DNA from: Glebionis coronaria
Lineage: Eukaryota > Streptophyta > Magnoliopsida > Asterales > Asteraceae
Direction: 5' to 3'
Length of the DNA: 64,000 nt
Assembly: GCA_025667525.1 (NCBI GenBank)
Contig: JANFOE010002252.1
Span: 148,501-212,500, forward strand
Part shown: positions 44,001 through 55,948 of the stretch, piece after piece
How positions within the stretch are numbered: the stretch's first letter is position 1
How the letters are laid out: the number at the start of each line of letters is the position of its first letter
Program-made: the position numbers and the translations under genes
The notes under the pieces: model-generated
What the model saw: the letters and a program-made list of their open reading frames with translations, nothing else
Databases searched by the model: none
What the model was told of the DNA's origin: nothing

Positions 44001-44005
44001 AAAAG
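44001..44005 (+). repeat. Target-site duplication AAAAG of the chromovirus, right copy
   Basis: Matches 33497-33501. The interrupted Athila LTR continues on both sides, in line with the intact LTR around 60288-60295. Confidence 0.93.
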
Positions 44006-46987
44006 TTTTCAAATAAGTTGACTCAATAAGCTGGAAAAAGCAAATAAGCACTTATGAAAAAGTCAAATAAGTTGGTTTTCTAGCAAAAAGTCAAAGTCAA
44101 AGTCTAATAAGCTCCAGTTTAATCAAATGGGTCAAATAATGAAGATCTATCACAAAAAATAAGTTGTTGCAGGTCTGGATAAGCCAAAATGGCTTATTGA
44201 TAAGCTAACTGAAAATTTGTACTAGCAGGGGCTAGTTTTGGGTGTTGAGTAGTGGGAACTTTTCCCACTGCTTGACTTCTTCATTTTTTTGTCTTTAATG
44301 ACTTTTTTGGAGATTCAAGTTACACAAAGGCACCCAAATGATCAGTGGATCATAAGGAGTCAAAAAAAACAAAGAAATCACAATCAACAACAGCCAATTT
44401 GTATAGTTAATTCAATTAAGCACCAGATCTCTCACAGATATGAACACATCAGCAGTTGAGGTTCAATAAGAAATTCTAGCACAATTCAGCCAGCCAAACT
44501 TAACCAAATGCATACACAAGCAATATTAAACTTAAATAAGCAAGTCTAAACATGTTTCATGCACTGATTCAAAGTATTAAGCAAGATTCAAGCACTTAAA
44601 GTTACTGATGAACACTAAACATGCAGTTTTTTTCACTTTGTTGATGCAATTGACCAACAAGCCGGATTCAATCACTCAAATCTATCACTTATGTTATGTT
44701 AATGATGTTTTAACCACTTTTAACCCTAAGCATGCATAAATACTAGATTTTACCAAAATCTTAGGCCAAATCAGTCAAACTCAACAAGATATAGCACAAT
44801 GTATGATTCAAGGTTTCAAACCCAAAAACTTGCAGCAAATAGCTCTCAAATAAGTGTATAGCAGATAACAAGCTCAAACACAAACTTCTAACAACACAAT
44901 AACCACTTATGATCTCAAACAGGTAATCCCAAACACCCCTTTAACTTTTCAAAACCAAATTTTTCAAATCAAAAGTGAGTTTCAAGACCACCCAAGCCCA
45001 AATTAACACAATAACAGATGAGATAAACAGATTAGAACAAGATTAAGCCACAAAATTCACAAGAACACAAGCAACACTCAATTATCACAAATATACAATA
45101 TTTTATCAGATTTTGAGATTAAGGGTGTGTACCTCATGGATGTACATCCACACCCACGAATTTTGAGCTTATTTACTAGCAAGAACAAGTACAAGCTTCC
45201 ACAACAAAGCCTGCTAAGATTCAACAAGGTTAGAAGCACAATTATCAAAATAGAAAGATGAAAACTTCTTGATTAATGCAACTCTTGTACTCCATACTTG
45301 ATTATCCCCAAGTTATAAGCTTCACCACACCTTGATAACACAATATCAGGATGCTATGATCAGCCTTATAGCCCAAGAATTCCAAGATAGACCAAGAACT
45401 TAGCAAAATATCAAGAAAAATGGAAAATGTGCAAACTTTTGCACACTCCTTTTGAAAACAGGTTTTTGATTCAAGAACAATGAACAAAGAACAATAACAA
45501 ATAGATTATAAGAGTGGCACTTGAGCTTTCTTCAACAAATTTAAACACATTTCATTGATATGAATATGAGATTTACAGATTTGTGAACAACTGAAAATTC
45601 AAGAGCAAGCTAAAATGTAATGAACTAAGGCCTTTATATAGGCATACAATGAACTAGGAAAGCTGAAAAAAACGTAAACCCTAGCTAATGAAGTTCCAAA
45701 TTTTCCCTTTGAAGTTTGAACTTTTGGAGAATCATGTGACTGATTTTGGAGTCTTGTTGTAGCTGGTAAGGAAAAAGTTGATCAAAGGGCTTGTAACAAG
45801 CTTAAAAAGTAAGCTTCAATCTCAAACGTTGGATGGCTGTCACAATTTTGGCAGTTAGCTCAAAGGTGTAACAGGGGAATCTCATGTGGGGTTGATGGGT
45901 GATGTGGCATGTGATTTTAAGGTTGAGTTGTGTTTATATGATCATCAATCACTAATCTGCACAATATTGATGTTTAATTATAAGTAATTAACAAAACCCC
46001 AAATTGTGTTCTTGAGGGAATAGTAGTGTGTTTGATCCGGTTTTATGTTTAAACCATGTGTTTTGCGCCAAATTTAAACTAATCAAAGATTAGTTAAATA
46101 ATCTGGTTAGTGGGAAATGAGGTGGCAAGGCTGAGGGCTCCCATTGGTGGATTTCTTGTAGTGGGGCACGTGTCAATCTTCCATAGGCCTAGGTATCTAT
46201 GCTGTCTTGCCAGAAATAACCCTCCATCTTTATAACCCCTTTCATTTGCAACTAAATCCGTCCAAACTCCATTTCCTTTGTATTTAAAGTTTGTTTTTTC
46301 ACACTTTTGCCCCAAAATGTTTTGTAAAATGATTTCAGGGGTAATTCTTGCCAATTTGTGATTCTTGAAGGACTGATTTGGTATTTTATTCAAGGATTAT
46401 GGTCTTAACTTGTATGATTGTCATTTTGGAGGACTAAAATTGCCAAGTCATGATTAATGAGGGATCATTTTTGCCAAGTCTTCAAAGTCAAGGGTCCTTT
46501 TGGTAATTTTGATATTTTCAAAGGACCAAATTTGTAATTCTTGTAACTTGGAGTCCTTTGTGATATGTTTGTCTTGAGAAGGACTAATATTGACATTTTA
46601 GTTTTGTTGAGGGACTAAAATTGCCAATTCTTCAAAGTGGAGGGCCCTTTTTGCAATTTGGACAAACTTTAGGGACCAAGCTTGTAATTATTAGAATAAA
46701 AGGGTATAAAGTGTCAATTCTTCCATATTGGGGGACCCTTCTTCGTAAATCTTCAAATCTTCAAGGGTTTTCTTGGGAAATTCTTCATTAGGGCTTGGTT
46801 CAATGTGCGACTTCGTTTCCCGTGTTCGTTTTTCCATGATTCTTGTGATCTTTTGTCATTTTCTCAATATCCGTACCTAAAATACACAAGCAACAAACAC
46901 AAGCATATATATGGGTATTTTGATGATATTTAATGCATTTTAAGCCCTATTTGGACGATGAGACTATGTATAAAAGCAGTCTCATCA
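44006..46987 (-). repeat. Athila 3' LTR, second fragment
   Basis: Collinear with 60291-63283. On the - strand it begins TGATGAGACTGC at 46987 and has a TATATAAAGG box at 45640-45631. Compared with the 5' LTR it has a single GAACAATGAACAAA unit near 45476 where the other has two. No gene is visible; short open frames are LTR-internal noise. Confidence 0.9.
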
Positions 46988-48824
46988 CTCCTCCATACTA
47001 AACCATTGTCGTGCCCTCACGCAATGCTAGAATAAAGTATCGTAGCACCTCCAAAATTCATTTTATTGAATTTATTGAACGATAAACTAGCTACACTACT
47101 ACTATTACTAAAAGTTGTGTTTTAGACATAATGTATGATTTTCATCGCAAATGGGACGTTTAGGTTCATAGAATAAGAACCGGTGAATGCTTTGTTAGAA
47201 ATAATTTCATCGTTCTCGATTTTCACCCCAATTCCATGCCAAGCGTGCAACGAGATCATTGTCATTATAAGTTAGTAATGCTAACACTACTCATATGCCC
47301 TAATCATGTACTTATCCTCCCACTTTCCTAAGTTGTATCTCTTATATTTTATTATGTCTTGAATGTTTCACGAGGATACATTGTTTGACTTATGCGATAA
47401 TAGAGATTTAGGTCCTAAAATAGAGTCCCATCGGTGTAATCAAGACCATCAAATCAATAACCCCTCCTAATAGACAACGATGTCACAAAATTAAGTCAAC
47501 AAGAAGGATCGATAAACACGGTTTTATAACGATTTTGAACATGAGACTTATTATTAAGACTTTTATACGCCCCCTAACGGAAGGGCCTTATTATCTTTGG
47601 TTTACCTCCATCTTTTATTCAACTTCGCCATGAAGCTTTTATTATGACTTCGGTCTTGCCTTGCCTTTTATTATCCACCTCGTCGGTAGTTTTATTAGCC
47701 AAAGACGTATATCCTCACGCTAAGGCGAACTTTGGATCTTTAAAGCTTCAAAGATTAAGGCTTGATTCACTTTCAGTTTTGCATAGATTTTTCGGCCTTG
47801 TGGGGCTTCAAATTGTTTGCTTGATTTAGGTGAGCACTTGAAATCTTATTATTGGGTGAAGCTTTCGATTATTCGGGTTGCCAATACTTCAAAACCGTGA
47901 CGCTGGCGATACCTTAGTGTCTTCCTAATTTGATTACACGGAAGCTACTAGAAAAGCTATAAACCCAACAATCAAGACTAAACCGCTAAGTCAATATTTA
48001 TTAAGCAAAAAAAATATTTAAAAGCGAAGGGAGAATAAGCAAACAACGAGAACACATGAGTTTTTGAAAGAATACGAGTACTCTACGTTTAGCATAGTAA
48101 GTTATAATTAACCCTATCATTTCTCGTCCTCATTTAAGAGACTTAGCCTAATGTGACGTTAAGGAATCAAAGCTAAGTGCTCAACACGCACGGTCGAGTC
48201 AAAAATTACTCTTATTCTCGCCATCGGAAAACCTACATTCGTATCTTTAAACACTTATAAAATATGAGAAAAAATTTAAAATTTGGCCATTTTTAGCCTT
48301 ATTTTGCAACAAAATGATAAACAAAAAGATAAACTTTGGAAAGCGTGAAGGTTTGGCAAGGCAAGTATCTATTCACCCCACCCCCCCCCCCCCATACTAA
48401 AGTTAAACATTGTCCTCAATGTTTCGAGTCTAGGGGTGCAAACACCCCCATACTAGAGACGTAGTCGGATGCCTAATCTAGCATGGAAAGGGTGTAACCG
48501 TTAAATTTAAAGCCGTTTATGAAGTGTGCTATAAACCTATGGTTAGAACATCAAAGGATATATCATGGATATTGAGAAAGTCTTCAAAGCAAACGATCCA
48601 GTGCTCCCATAAAACGAACACGAGAGGCTCCAATCACGAAGATCATGATCATCTAAAATCCACAATTCACAAACAACCACGGAACAAAGGTTGGAAGGGC
48701 ACAAATCCCCACACGTTACTACATTAGAAAGCGATAATATGTACATAGGATAAGCATGGGACTCCCCCACGAGGCACCTCGTTTTTGATTACCGAGTCAT
48801 GAGCTCGACTCGATCCCCTCAATA
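46988..48824 (-). other. Athila 3' non-coding region
   Basis: 1.8 kb between the integrase stop and the 3' LTR. On the - strand it contains several TAGTATGG(G)GG phrases, one of them (TAGTATGGAGGAG) directly before the LTR as polypurine tract. It also has a run of 13 G (complement of 48381-48393) and the AAACATTG/CAATGTTT hairpin (48405-48424). Similarity to the non-autonomous internal 3' region is visible at several places. No env-like ORF seen. Confidence 0.75.
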
Positions 48825-49993
48825 CTAATTATCATTGGGGAAGGTGATTTGGTCGAGGTAGTTCAAGGATGGAACTTCCCCGCCAAAGTAGTGCTTCAAC
48901 CTATGTTCATTCACCTTGAAATTGGGCCCATCATTTTGAGCTAGCTCGATGGTCCCATATGGAAAAACTTGAGTCACGGTGAATGGACCGGACCAACGGG
49001 ATTTCAACTTACCGGAAAAGATTTTCAAACGAGAATTAAAAAGCAAAACTTGATCCCCAATGTTAAAAACCCGGTTTTTAATTTTAGAATCATGAAACTT
49101 TTTGGTCTTTTCTTTATAAATCAATGAATTTTCATTAGCAATATCCTTCAATTCATCCAATTCATTTATTTGCATTTTCCGATGTTTTCCCGCGGTCTCC
49201 ATGTCATCATTACAATGCTTTAGGGCCCAATAAGCCTAGTGTTCTAGTTCAATTGGAAAATGACAATTTTTCTCATACACAAGCTTATAGGGAGTGCACC
49301 CAATGGGCGTCTTATGAGCGGTCCTAAAAGCCCATAAAGCATCGTCTAACTTATCCGACCAAGATTGTCGGTTTTCCCCAACGGATCTCTCCAAGATCCT
49401 CTTCAACGCTTGGTTTGAAACCTCGACTTGCCCACTCGTTTGTGGGTGATAAGCCGTAGAAATCCGATGTGTAACCCCATATTTCCTTAGGACCCTTTCG
49501 AATTGGTCGTTACAAAAATGGGTTCCACGATCGCTTATGATCGCACGAGGGGTTCCAAACCGAGAAAACAATTGCTTCAAAAACTTGACTACCACACGAG
49601 CATCATTAGTGGGCAAAGCCTTAGCTTCCACCCACTTAGATAGGTAGTCAACCGCGACAAGGATGTACTTATTACCACGAGATGATATGAACGGCCCATA
49701 AAGTCGATGCCCTAAACGTCAAAGATCTCACACACTTGGATGACATTTTGTGGCATCTCATCTTTTTGTGAGGCTTTTCCTTGTCGTTGGCATGAGTCAC
49801 ACGACTTCACAAGCTCTTGTGCATCTCGGTAAATAGTAGGCCAAAAGAAGCCGGCATCAAAGACCTTCTTAGCCGTGAGATTAGCACCATGGTGACCACC
49901 CGTGGGTCCCTCGTGACAAGCTCTAAGGATATTAGAAGCTTCGGTACCAAAGACACAACATCGAATAATTTGATCCGCACAAGTTCGAAACAA
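48825..49993 (-). pseudogene. pol: Athila integrase
   Basis: Read leftward: an HHCC zinc-binding region (a [10 protein letters not shown] stretch, then CDSCQRQGK), a TAG stop at 49714-49712 and a one-base frameshift at about 49690. The rve core follows with Asp at 49649-49647, Asp at 49532-49530 and Glu at 49424-49422, all present. A TAG near 49236 separates it from the C-terminal domain (49202-48825), a GPF-type integrase tail that ends with TAA. At least three lesions make it inactive. Confidence 0.88.
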
Positions 49994-50038
49994 GTAAGGG
50001 TCGTTCCAAAAATAGAACTTGACGTCACGAAAGAATTT

Positions 50039-50520
50039 TCATTTTTCTTGAGTCGTCATACCCTTGATGATGAAGTTACCCGCATGGTAATTTGCGATAT
50101 CCGCAAACCATGGGGTGGTAGTATCAAGCTTAGAATTCACTACACCAAGTGTCTCGAGCGGAAATGTTTCGATGATTTCCTTGGGCTCGTAAACACTTTG
50201 GTGAGGATCTTCCAAACGAGAAAGATGATCGGCCGCTAGATTCTCGGCTCCTTTTTTGTCAACGATTTTGTGATCAAATTCTTGAAGGAGGAGAATCCAG
50301 CGAAGTAATCTCGGCTTAGCATCTTGTTTAGCCATAAGATACTTGATAGCCGAATGATCCGTATACACTATGCATTTCGTCAAGACGAGATAAGGTCGAA
50401 ATTTCTCAAACGCATACACCACGGCAAGGAACTCCTTCTTCGTTGTAGTGTATTTTAGTTGAGCCTCGGTCTTCGTCTTGCTAGCATAATGAATAGGCAA
50501 GAAGTGCTTTTCATGACGTT
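50039..50520 (-). pseudogene. pol: Athila RNase H, downstream half
   Basis: This continues the RT/RNase H frame after the insertion at 50526-53992, with Ty3-type RNase H features ([39 protein letters not shown]). The frame ends at a TGA (50041-50039), after which the same frame stays open into the zinc-binding region. That stop is a nonsense change, not the end of the gene. Confidence 0.85.
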
Positions 50521-50525
50521 GCCCC

Positions 50526-50957
50526 TGTGGAAATCATTATTCATGGATCTTTAAGCTACTAGGAATGCATCATGTTCATATGATTAACATAGCGGAATAG
50601 AACACGATACATAGACAAGGTGTTTCTTTTCAACGTTTACTTCTCATTAAACATTAGCACTCAAACCAACTAACCTAGACGTGTTTACAAGATCATACAC
50701 GTCTAGAACATACGACTTTTGCTTTATGACTACATTGTGAATAATTGAATTAATAAACCTATGCAGGATGTGTGTTTATATATTACACATAACCCTCTTT
50801 ACAAGAAATCTAATTACACTAGAAGTCCCTCCATCTTTTGCTAATAAGTCCTTCTTTTGTATGAAAGGGCTCCATATTCTTGTAAATCTTGATAATTGTA
50901 TATAAGTCCTTCTTGTTTCATTATTCTTGTTTTGTCTCATCAAATTAATTCCCAACA
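50526..50957 (-). repeat. 3' LTR of the small Sirevirus-related element
   Basis: On the - strand TGTTGGGAAT...GATTTCCACA. Next to it at 50958-50969 is the complement of the purine tract ATAGGGGAAGAT. It differs from the other LTR at only a few positions. Confidence 0.9.
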
Positions 50958-51843
50958 ATCTTCCCCTATTTGATGATGAGGAAAACCAATCTTCAAATCT
51001 TGATCTTTCACGAATCAAACAAGCTTCCCCTTTAAGTAAGATTTCTTGTAAAACATATCACCACATAAAATTAAGTTGCATACCTTGATCTTTGAATCTT
51101 CTTCCCCTTTTTGTCACATCCAATAGGGGTCTTCTAAAAATAAACAACTAATAAACTCTTCCCCTTGAGTGGTGCATGTAAATGAATCACGAACTATGTA
51201 GACTCTAATTGTAGATTACGAATGAAGAAAAACGAATATAACCTATTTGTTGAAGAAGTGGAATCTCCCAAGCTTGTACCTTATATCTTGCACTATTCAC
51301 GTGACGTCGAACTTATAAGATGAGAGTAAATATAAGCAGACCTCGATCTCTTGTCAAAATCCACATCCTTTTGTGAGACACTGAGCACGATAATGTAACT
51401 CCTTCAAGTGATAGCAATGTCACCTAATTGCTAGATTCAGACAAGTCTTCGTCACCAACCATTAAAAGAACAAGCAAGTTATCTCAAAAGAGAGGAGAGT
51501 CTTTTGAGATATGATAAAATACAAACCTACGAAAAACAACTCCAACACCAAAGAAGCAATAATCTATCGTCTTCATCGAAACCTCCAATTTACAATGAAA
51601 ATCATGTAAGTACAATATCATCCTCTTCTTTTATGCAACTACTGCCTCTGTCAGGGTTCTGCTTCTAATCTAAATCGGTACATAACCGCAAGGTTAGCCT
51701 TGTCACATAATCAAATAAAACGTCATTGCACCAAATACAATCTTCAAAAATGAGCCATAAAATATTAAATAGTTAGTTCTGTCCGAGATCCTTTGTCATC
51801 CAATATATCTTTTGTATGTATTGTCTGATATCGTACGATACTT

Positions 51844-51958
51844 GTCAGCCGACTAAAAACCATATATCGGACAACACGCTGTCAGCGTCTAAATTACAAC
51901 GTGTTAGCGTCTTCTCTGTCCGCGTGTGTTTTATTCTTGTCAGCGGCTCGACTCAGCC
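51844..51958 (-). repeat. CGCTGAC-like motif array in the small element
   Basis: On the + strand GTCAGCC/GTCAGCG/GTTAGCG/GTCCGCG/GTCAGCG units start at 51844, 51881, 51903, 51918 and 51939. Spacings include 22, 15 and 21 bp, the same set as in the Sirevirus. The motif is reversed because the element is on the - strand. Confidence 0.65.
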
Positions 51959-53545
51959 ACTGACACTATCTTTCTTTCTCTTCTTTTGTACATCTTCTCT
52001 TCGCTTGACACGCAACAACTTTGTCAATATACCCTCGTGAATGAATCAAGTCTTGTCTTCATACACTTCTTTCTTCTTTATTCAACAGACAACACACAGT
52101 CACTTCTTTTTACTAAACGTCTTCTTGGATCACAAGACCTAGTAAGCACAATATTATTCTTTATTCAAAAACTGCATATCGTGATACCTTTTCTTTGAAT
52201 AGCCAGCGAATAGGAACACTCTTTACTTTTTCCATCCAACACGTGCTTTCTGAATAAACACATAAGACATGTTTGGGTCCACGTCTTTTTAATTCCTTTG
52301 TTACAAATCGTACGTATTTGTCCCTTTACTTGCCTTTGATCGACACAATATACAAACATTCATGTGTGATCATCACCATCTCTTTATCTTTGCTTTGCAT
52401 CTTTAATCAGATCTGGGACCATCAATTCTTTGCTGTGAATAACGACAATACCAAAAGCATTATACATGCTTCAAAACAGTACCTCTTAGCATTCTGTTGT
52501 TACTTTAGTACCTCTCTGCTACAGCATGTTCAACGATCCACCATAACAGAGACATATAACAGCGCGTATCCTTTCTTCAATAAAGAAAAGTCGATTTAGG
52601 GTTTATGGAAAAACTAGTTTTCACATGTCATGATCTGTCTTTGTCATCAGCCAGCAACATCGTCTCTAACAAGCACATTACTCAATCCAACATGAAGATT
52701 ATCAGCAGTATAATTAAGAACATGTCTAGGGTTTTCGAAACCTTAAAATTATGCATCGAAACTCTAATTTAGGGTTTGAAATTTTACCTAAGTTCGAATC
52801 TTGTATCATCATGCCTTCTTAAAAATACTGGGACAATATATTTGCTTCTTTGAATAATTCATCACGTGAGCTGCTATAATCCCACGTCTTTTACCTTTTC
52901 TTTATTCAAACAAGACAAACCCTTATCCATTGCTGCTATATCTTTGGCCCACATAATGCACAAATCACTGTGGTCTCTTTTTCTTTTTAATAACACGATC
53001 ACCGTGCTTGTTTATCATAGGACCACACCTCAAAGTATAACGAATAATATTCCTTACAGCATGTATTCTTCATTATGTCATACCCACGTGAAGACATAAG
53101 CTGCGTCCATGATTATCTTTTATACCAAATTTCAATCAATCTAGGGTTTTAACAAAGATCTTCCATACAACAACAACATAATCATCAAAACATCTTTTCC
53201 GTTTTAAGATCGATCTAGGGTTTAGGGGAAGAGAAACCCTAAATCTTATTCAATAATGATGGAAACAGAATATTTATACCTCTTTCTCTGCAGCAAACTT
53301 CGACCGTCAATAAGTCTCCCATAATTGATCAGATCGACGATCGCTCCGGTGAGATCCAAGACACATGTGCTAAGAACCTACACCGCGAATTTCACGACGA
53401 TCTAACGGTTAACGAAGGAGATATCTCTGTTTGAATATGACTGCGTAGAGAGATCCAAACTTAAAAACACATACGAATTTTTAAGTCTTGATCTTCGTTC
53501 TTCGACTCGAACACCTTGTTAGTTCCTAAGTACCAAGAGCCACCC

Positions 53546-53557
53546 GCTCTGATACCA
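53546..53557 (-). other. Primer-binding site (initiator tRNA-Met) of the small element
   Basis: The + strand reads GCTCTGATACCA; the - strand gives TGGTATCAGAGC, two bases after the - strand LTR end. Confidence 0.93.
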
Positions 53558-53559
53558 AT

Positions 53560-53992
53560 TGTGGAAATCATTATTCATGGATCTTTAAGCTACTAGGAAT
53601 GCATCATGTTCATATGATTAACATAGCGGAATAGAACACGATACATAGACAAGGTGTTTCTTTTCAACGTTTACTTCTCATTAAACGTTAACACTCAAAC
53701 CAACTAACCTAGACGTGTTTACAAGATCATACACGTCTAGAACACACGACTTTTGCTTTATGACTACTTTGTGAATAATTGAATTAATAAACCTATGCAG
53801 GATGTGTGTTTATATATTACACATAACCCTCTTTACAAGAAATCAAATTACACTAGAAGTCCCTCCATCTTTTGATAATAAGTCCTCCTTGTTGTATGAA
53901 AGGGCTCCATATTCTTGTAAATCTTGATAATTGCATATAAGTCCTTCTTGTTTCATTATTCTTGTTTTGTCTCATCAAATTAATTCCCAACA
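53560..53992 (-). repeat. 5' LTR of the small Sirevirus-related element
   Basis: Collinear with 50526-50957. Flanked on the + side by the GCCCC duplication (53993-53997). Confidence 0.9.
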
Positions 53993-55196
53993 GCCCCAAT
54001 ACGGCCCCAATAGCGTAGTCACTAGCATCACACATGAGCTCAAAGGGGAGGTTCCAATTGGGAGCAACAAGAATGGGAGCTTCGGTAAGTTTCCTCTTAA
54101 GGATTTCAAAGGCTCGTACACAATCTTCGTCAAAGACAAAACGTGCCTCTTTTTCAAGGAGATGTGTAATAGGTCGAGAGATCTTTGAAAAATCCTTGAT
54201 GAATCGACGATAAAAGCCCGCGTGGCCTAGGAAACTCCTAACCCCCTTAACGGGAGCTAATTTGGCGATGACGTCTACCTTAGCTTGATCTACCTCAATC
54301 CCCGCTTTCGAAACCTTGTGCCATAAGACGATTCCACTCTTAACCATAAAATGACACTTTTCCCAATTAAGCACAAGGTTGGTTTCCTCACAACGCTTCA
54401 ACATTCTCTCAAGATTCGACAAACACGAAGTGAACGAATTACCAAACACGGAAAAGTCATCCATGAATACTTCCATCGTCTTCTCGATCATATCATGAAA
54501 AATAGCCATCATGCACCTTTGAAAGGTTCCCGGTGCATTACAAAGTCCGAATGGCATTCTACGATAGGCAAACGTTCCATATGGACACGTAAACGTAGTT
54601 TTTTCTTGATCACGAGGATCGATGGGGATTTGGAAGTAACCGGAAAAACCAACTAAAAAGCAATAGAAATCGTTTCCCGCAAGACGCTTTAACATTTGGT
54701 CCATGAAGGGCAAGGGAAAATGGTCTTTACGAGTGGCTTCATTCAACTTACGATAGTCAATGCACACTCTCCATCCGGTCACGAGTCTAGTGGGAATTAA
54801 CTCGTTGGCATCGTTTAGCAAAACGGTCATTCCTTCCTTCTTAGGGACACAATGAATAGGACTCACCCAAGGGCTATCGGAAATAGGGTAAATCCTTCCC
54901 GCATCAAGGAGTTTTAGGACTTCCTTTTTGATGACGTCGTGAATTTTGGGGTTCACCCTCCTTTAACATTGAATTGCGGGCTTGTAATCCTCCTCCATTA
55001 AGATTTTGTGGGTACAAAATTTGGGATCGATTCCCTTAATGTCGGATAACTTCCATGCAATTGCCCCTTTGTGATCCTTTAGAACATCGACAAGTGCGTT
55101 TTTTTCATCATCCGAAAGTTCCTTCCTAATAATAACCCGCAACTTGTCTCCCTCCTCCAAAAAGACATATCTGAGATATGGAGGTAAATCTTTCTA
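53993..55196 (-). pseudogene. pol: Athila reverse transcriptase
   Basis: The RT frame enters after a TAG (55196-55194) and has a TAA (54965-54963, consistent with CAA to TAA). The Ty3-type domains then follow: WRVCIDYRKLNEATRKDHFPLPF, a YCFL-x-GFSGYFQI block and the FMDD active site (54467-54456). The first catalytic Asp is replaced by Val (GTT at 54653-54651), so this RT would be inactive even without the stops. The RNase H start (LMCDASDYAIGAVLG) runs to the insertion at 53992. In-frame homology continues at 50520 downward. Confidence 0.9.
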
Positions 55197-55924
55197 CTCG
55201 AGGATAGGTGGTTCCTCAATTGAAGATTTGGGCTCGATACTCATAACCTCCTCGGGTAGTGGAAATGGGAAATCGTTAAGAAAATCCTTGATAATCGAGA
55301 AGTCCTCATCATTGTCGAGGTCTTCGTTACAAGTACGTGGAACATCGAATTTTTCCAACGTAAAACCACCACCTTCAAATGAAGTGAAGGTTGGTGTCGA
55401 GTTATCAAGGATAGGATCTAACATAGTGGGATTGCCACTATTTTCATCATCACCAAAACCTAGAACTTCTTGTGAAAATTCCTCGTAAACCACGTCAATC
55501 ATATCAACGAGGTTTATGGTAGCAACGGAATAAACATGAGAAATTTGAGAGTTTTAGTTGCGTTTATAAAAAGTTCCTCGTCGTTGAAACGTAAGGTGAT
55601 CTTTCTAGCATGAACATCGATCAAAGCCATAGACGTATCTAAAAACGAACGACCTAAAATGAGAGGAACTTGAGGATCCGTGGGAATATCGACAACGATA
55701 AAGTCTACGGGATAGTAGAACTTTCCCACTTTCACAAAAACGTCTTCCGCCAATCCACATGCGGGAATCGTGGAATGGTCGGCCAACTCGATAGACATTA
55801 GTAAAGGAGTAAGATTAGGAAGATTGAGCGACTTAAAGATTGCAAGTGGCATCAAGTTAATATTAGCACCATGATCGGCCAAGGCAAAGCATTCTTCCAT
55901 ATCTTGGATTGCACAAGGGATCAA
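55194..55924 (-). pseudogene. pol: Athila protease and acidic linker
   Basis: The aspartic protease (55924-55514) carries the Athila-type motif ALADHGANINLMPL in place of D-T/S-G-A and the closing VPLILGRSFLDT. A missing base at about 55540 shifts the frame, and the acidic linker continues at 55535-55197 (rich in Asp/Glu/Pro) up to a TAG at 55196-55194. This linker resembles the acidic ORF of the non-autonomous element in composition. Confidence 0.8.
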
Positions 55925-55948
55925 GAATTTACCGGGATCACCGACTTT

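Larger units (their letters stand above)
50958..53559 (-). other. Non-coding internal domain of the small element
   Basis: No ORF with recognisable content. It has the GTCAGCG motif array (51844-51958), six telobox sequences TAGGGTTT/AAACCCTA (52597, 52737, 52770, 53142, 53216, 53234) and pyrimidine-rich stretches. The telobox part resembles a plant gene 5' region, so capture of host DNA is possible but not shown. Confidence 0.7.
50526..53992 (-). mobile_element. Non-autonomous Sirevirus-related LTR element inserted in Athila RNase H
   Basis: The 3.47-kb element has 432-433-bp LTRs (50526-50957 and 53560-53992) and is flanked by GCCCC at 50521-50525 and 53993-53997. The Athila frame is in register across the insert when one GCCCC is left out. 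On the - strand: an initiator tRNA-Met primer-binding site (53557-53546), 2.6 kb without coding, a purine tract and the 3' LTR. The LTR start TGTTGGGAAT and the purine tract match the Sirevirus, and an array of GTCAGCG motifs (51844-51958) resembles the Sirevirus motif. It was probably mobilised by Sirevirus proteins (inference). Confidence 0.88.

Noticed and set aside
45302..45487. - strand open frame shared with 61587-61847
   Set aside because: Both lie in the Athila LTR copies; no start context, no domain and different lengths.
48381..48393. Run of 13 C as a functional element
   Set aside because: A homopolymer next to repeated TATGGGGG phrases; probably slippage expansion, possibly a sequencing effect.
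48543..48770. Env-like ORF of the Athila element
   Set aside because: Only short unrelated open frames occur between the integrase and the 3' LTR.
49817..50239. + strand open frame opposite the Athila integrase/RNase H
   Set aside because: Shadow of the - strand pol gene.
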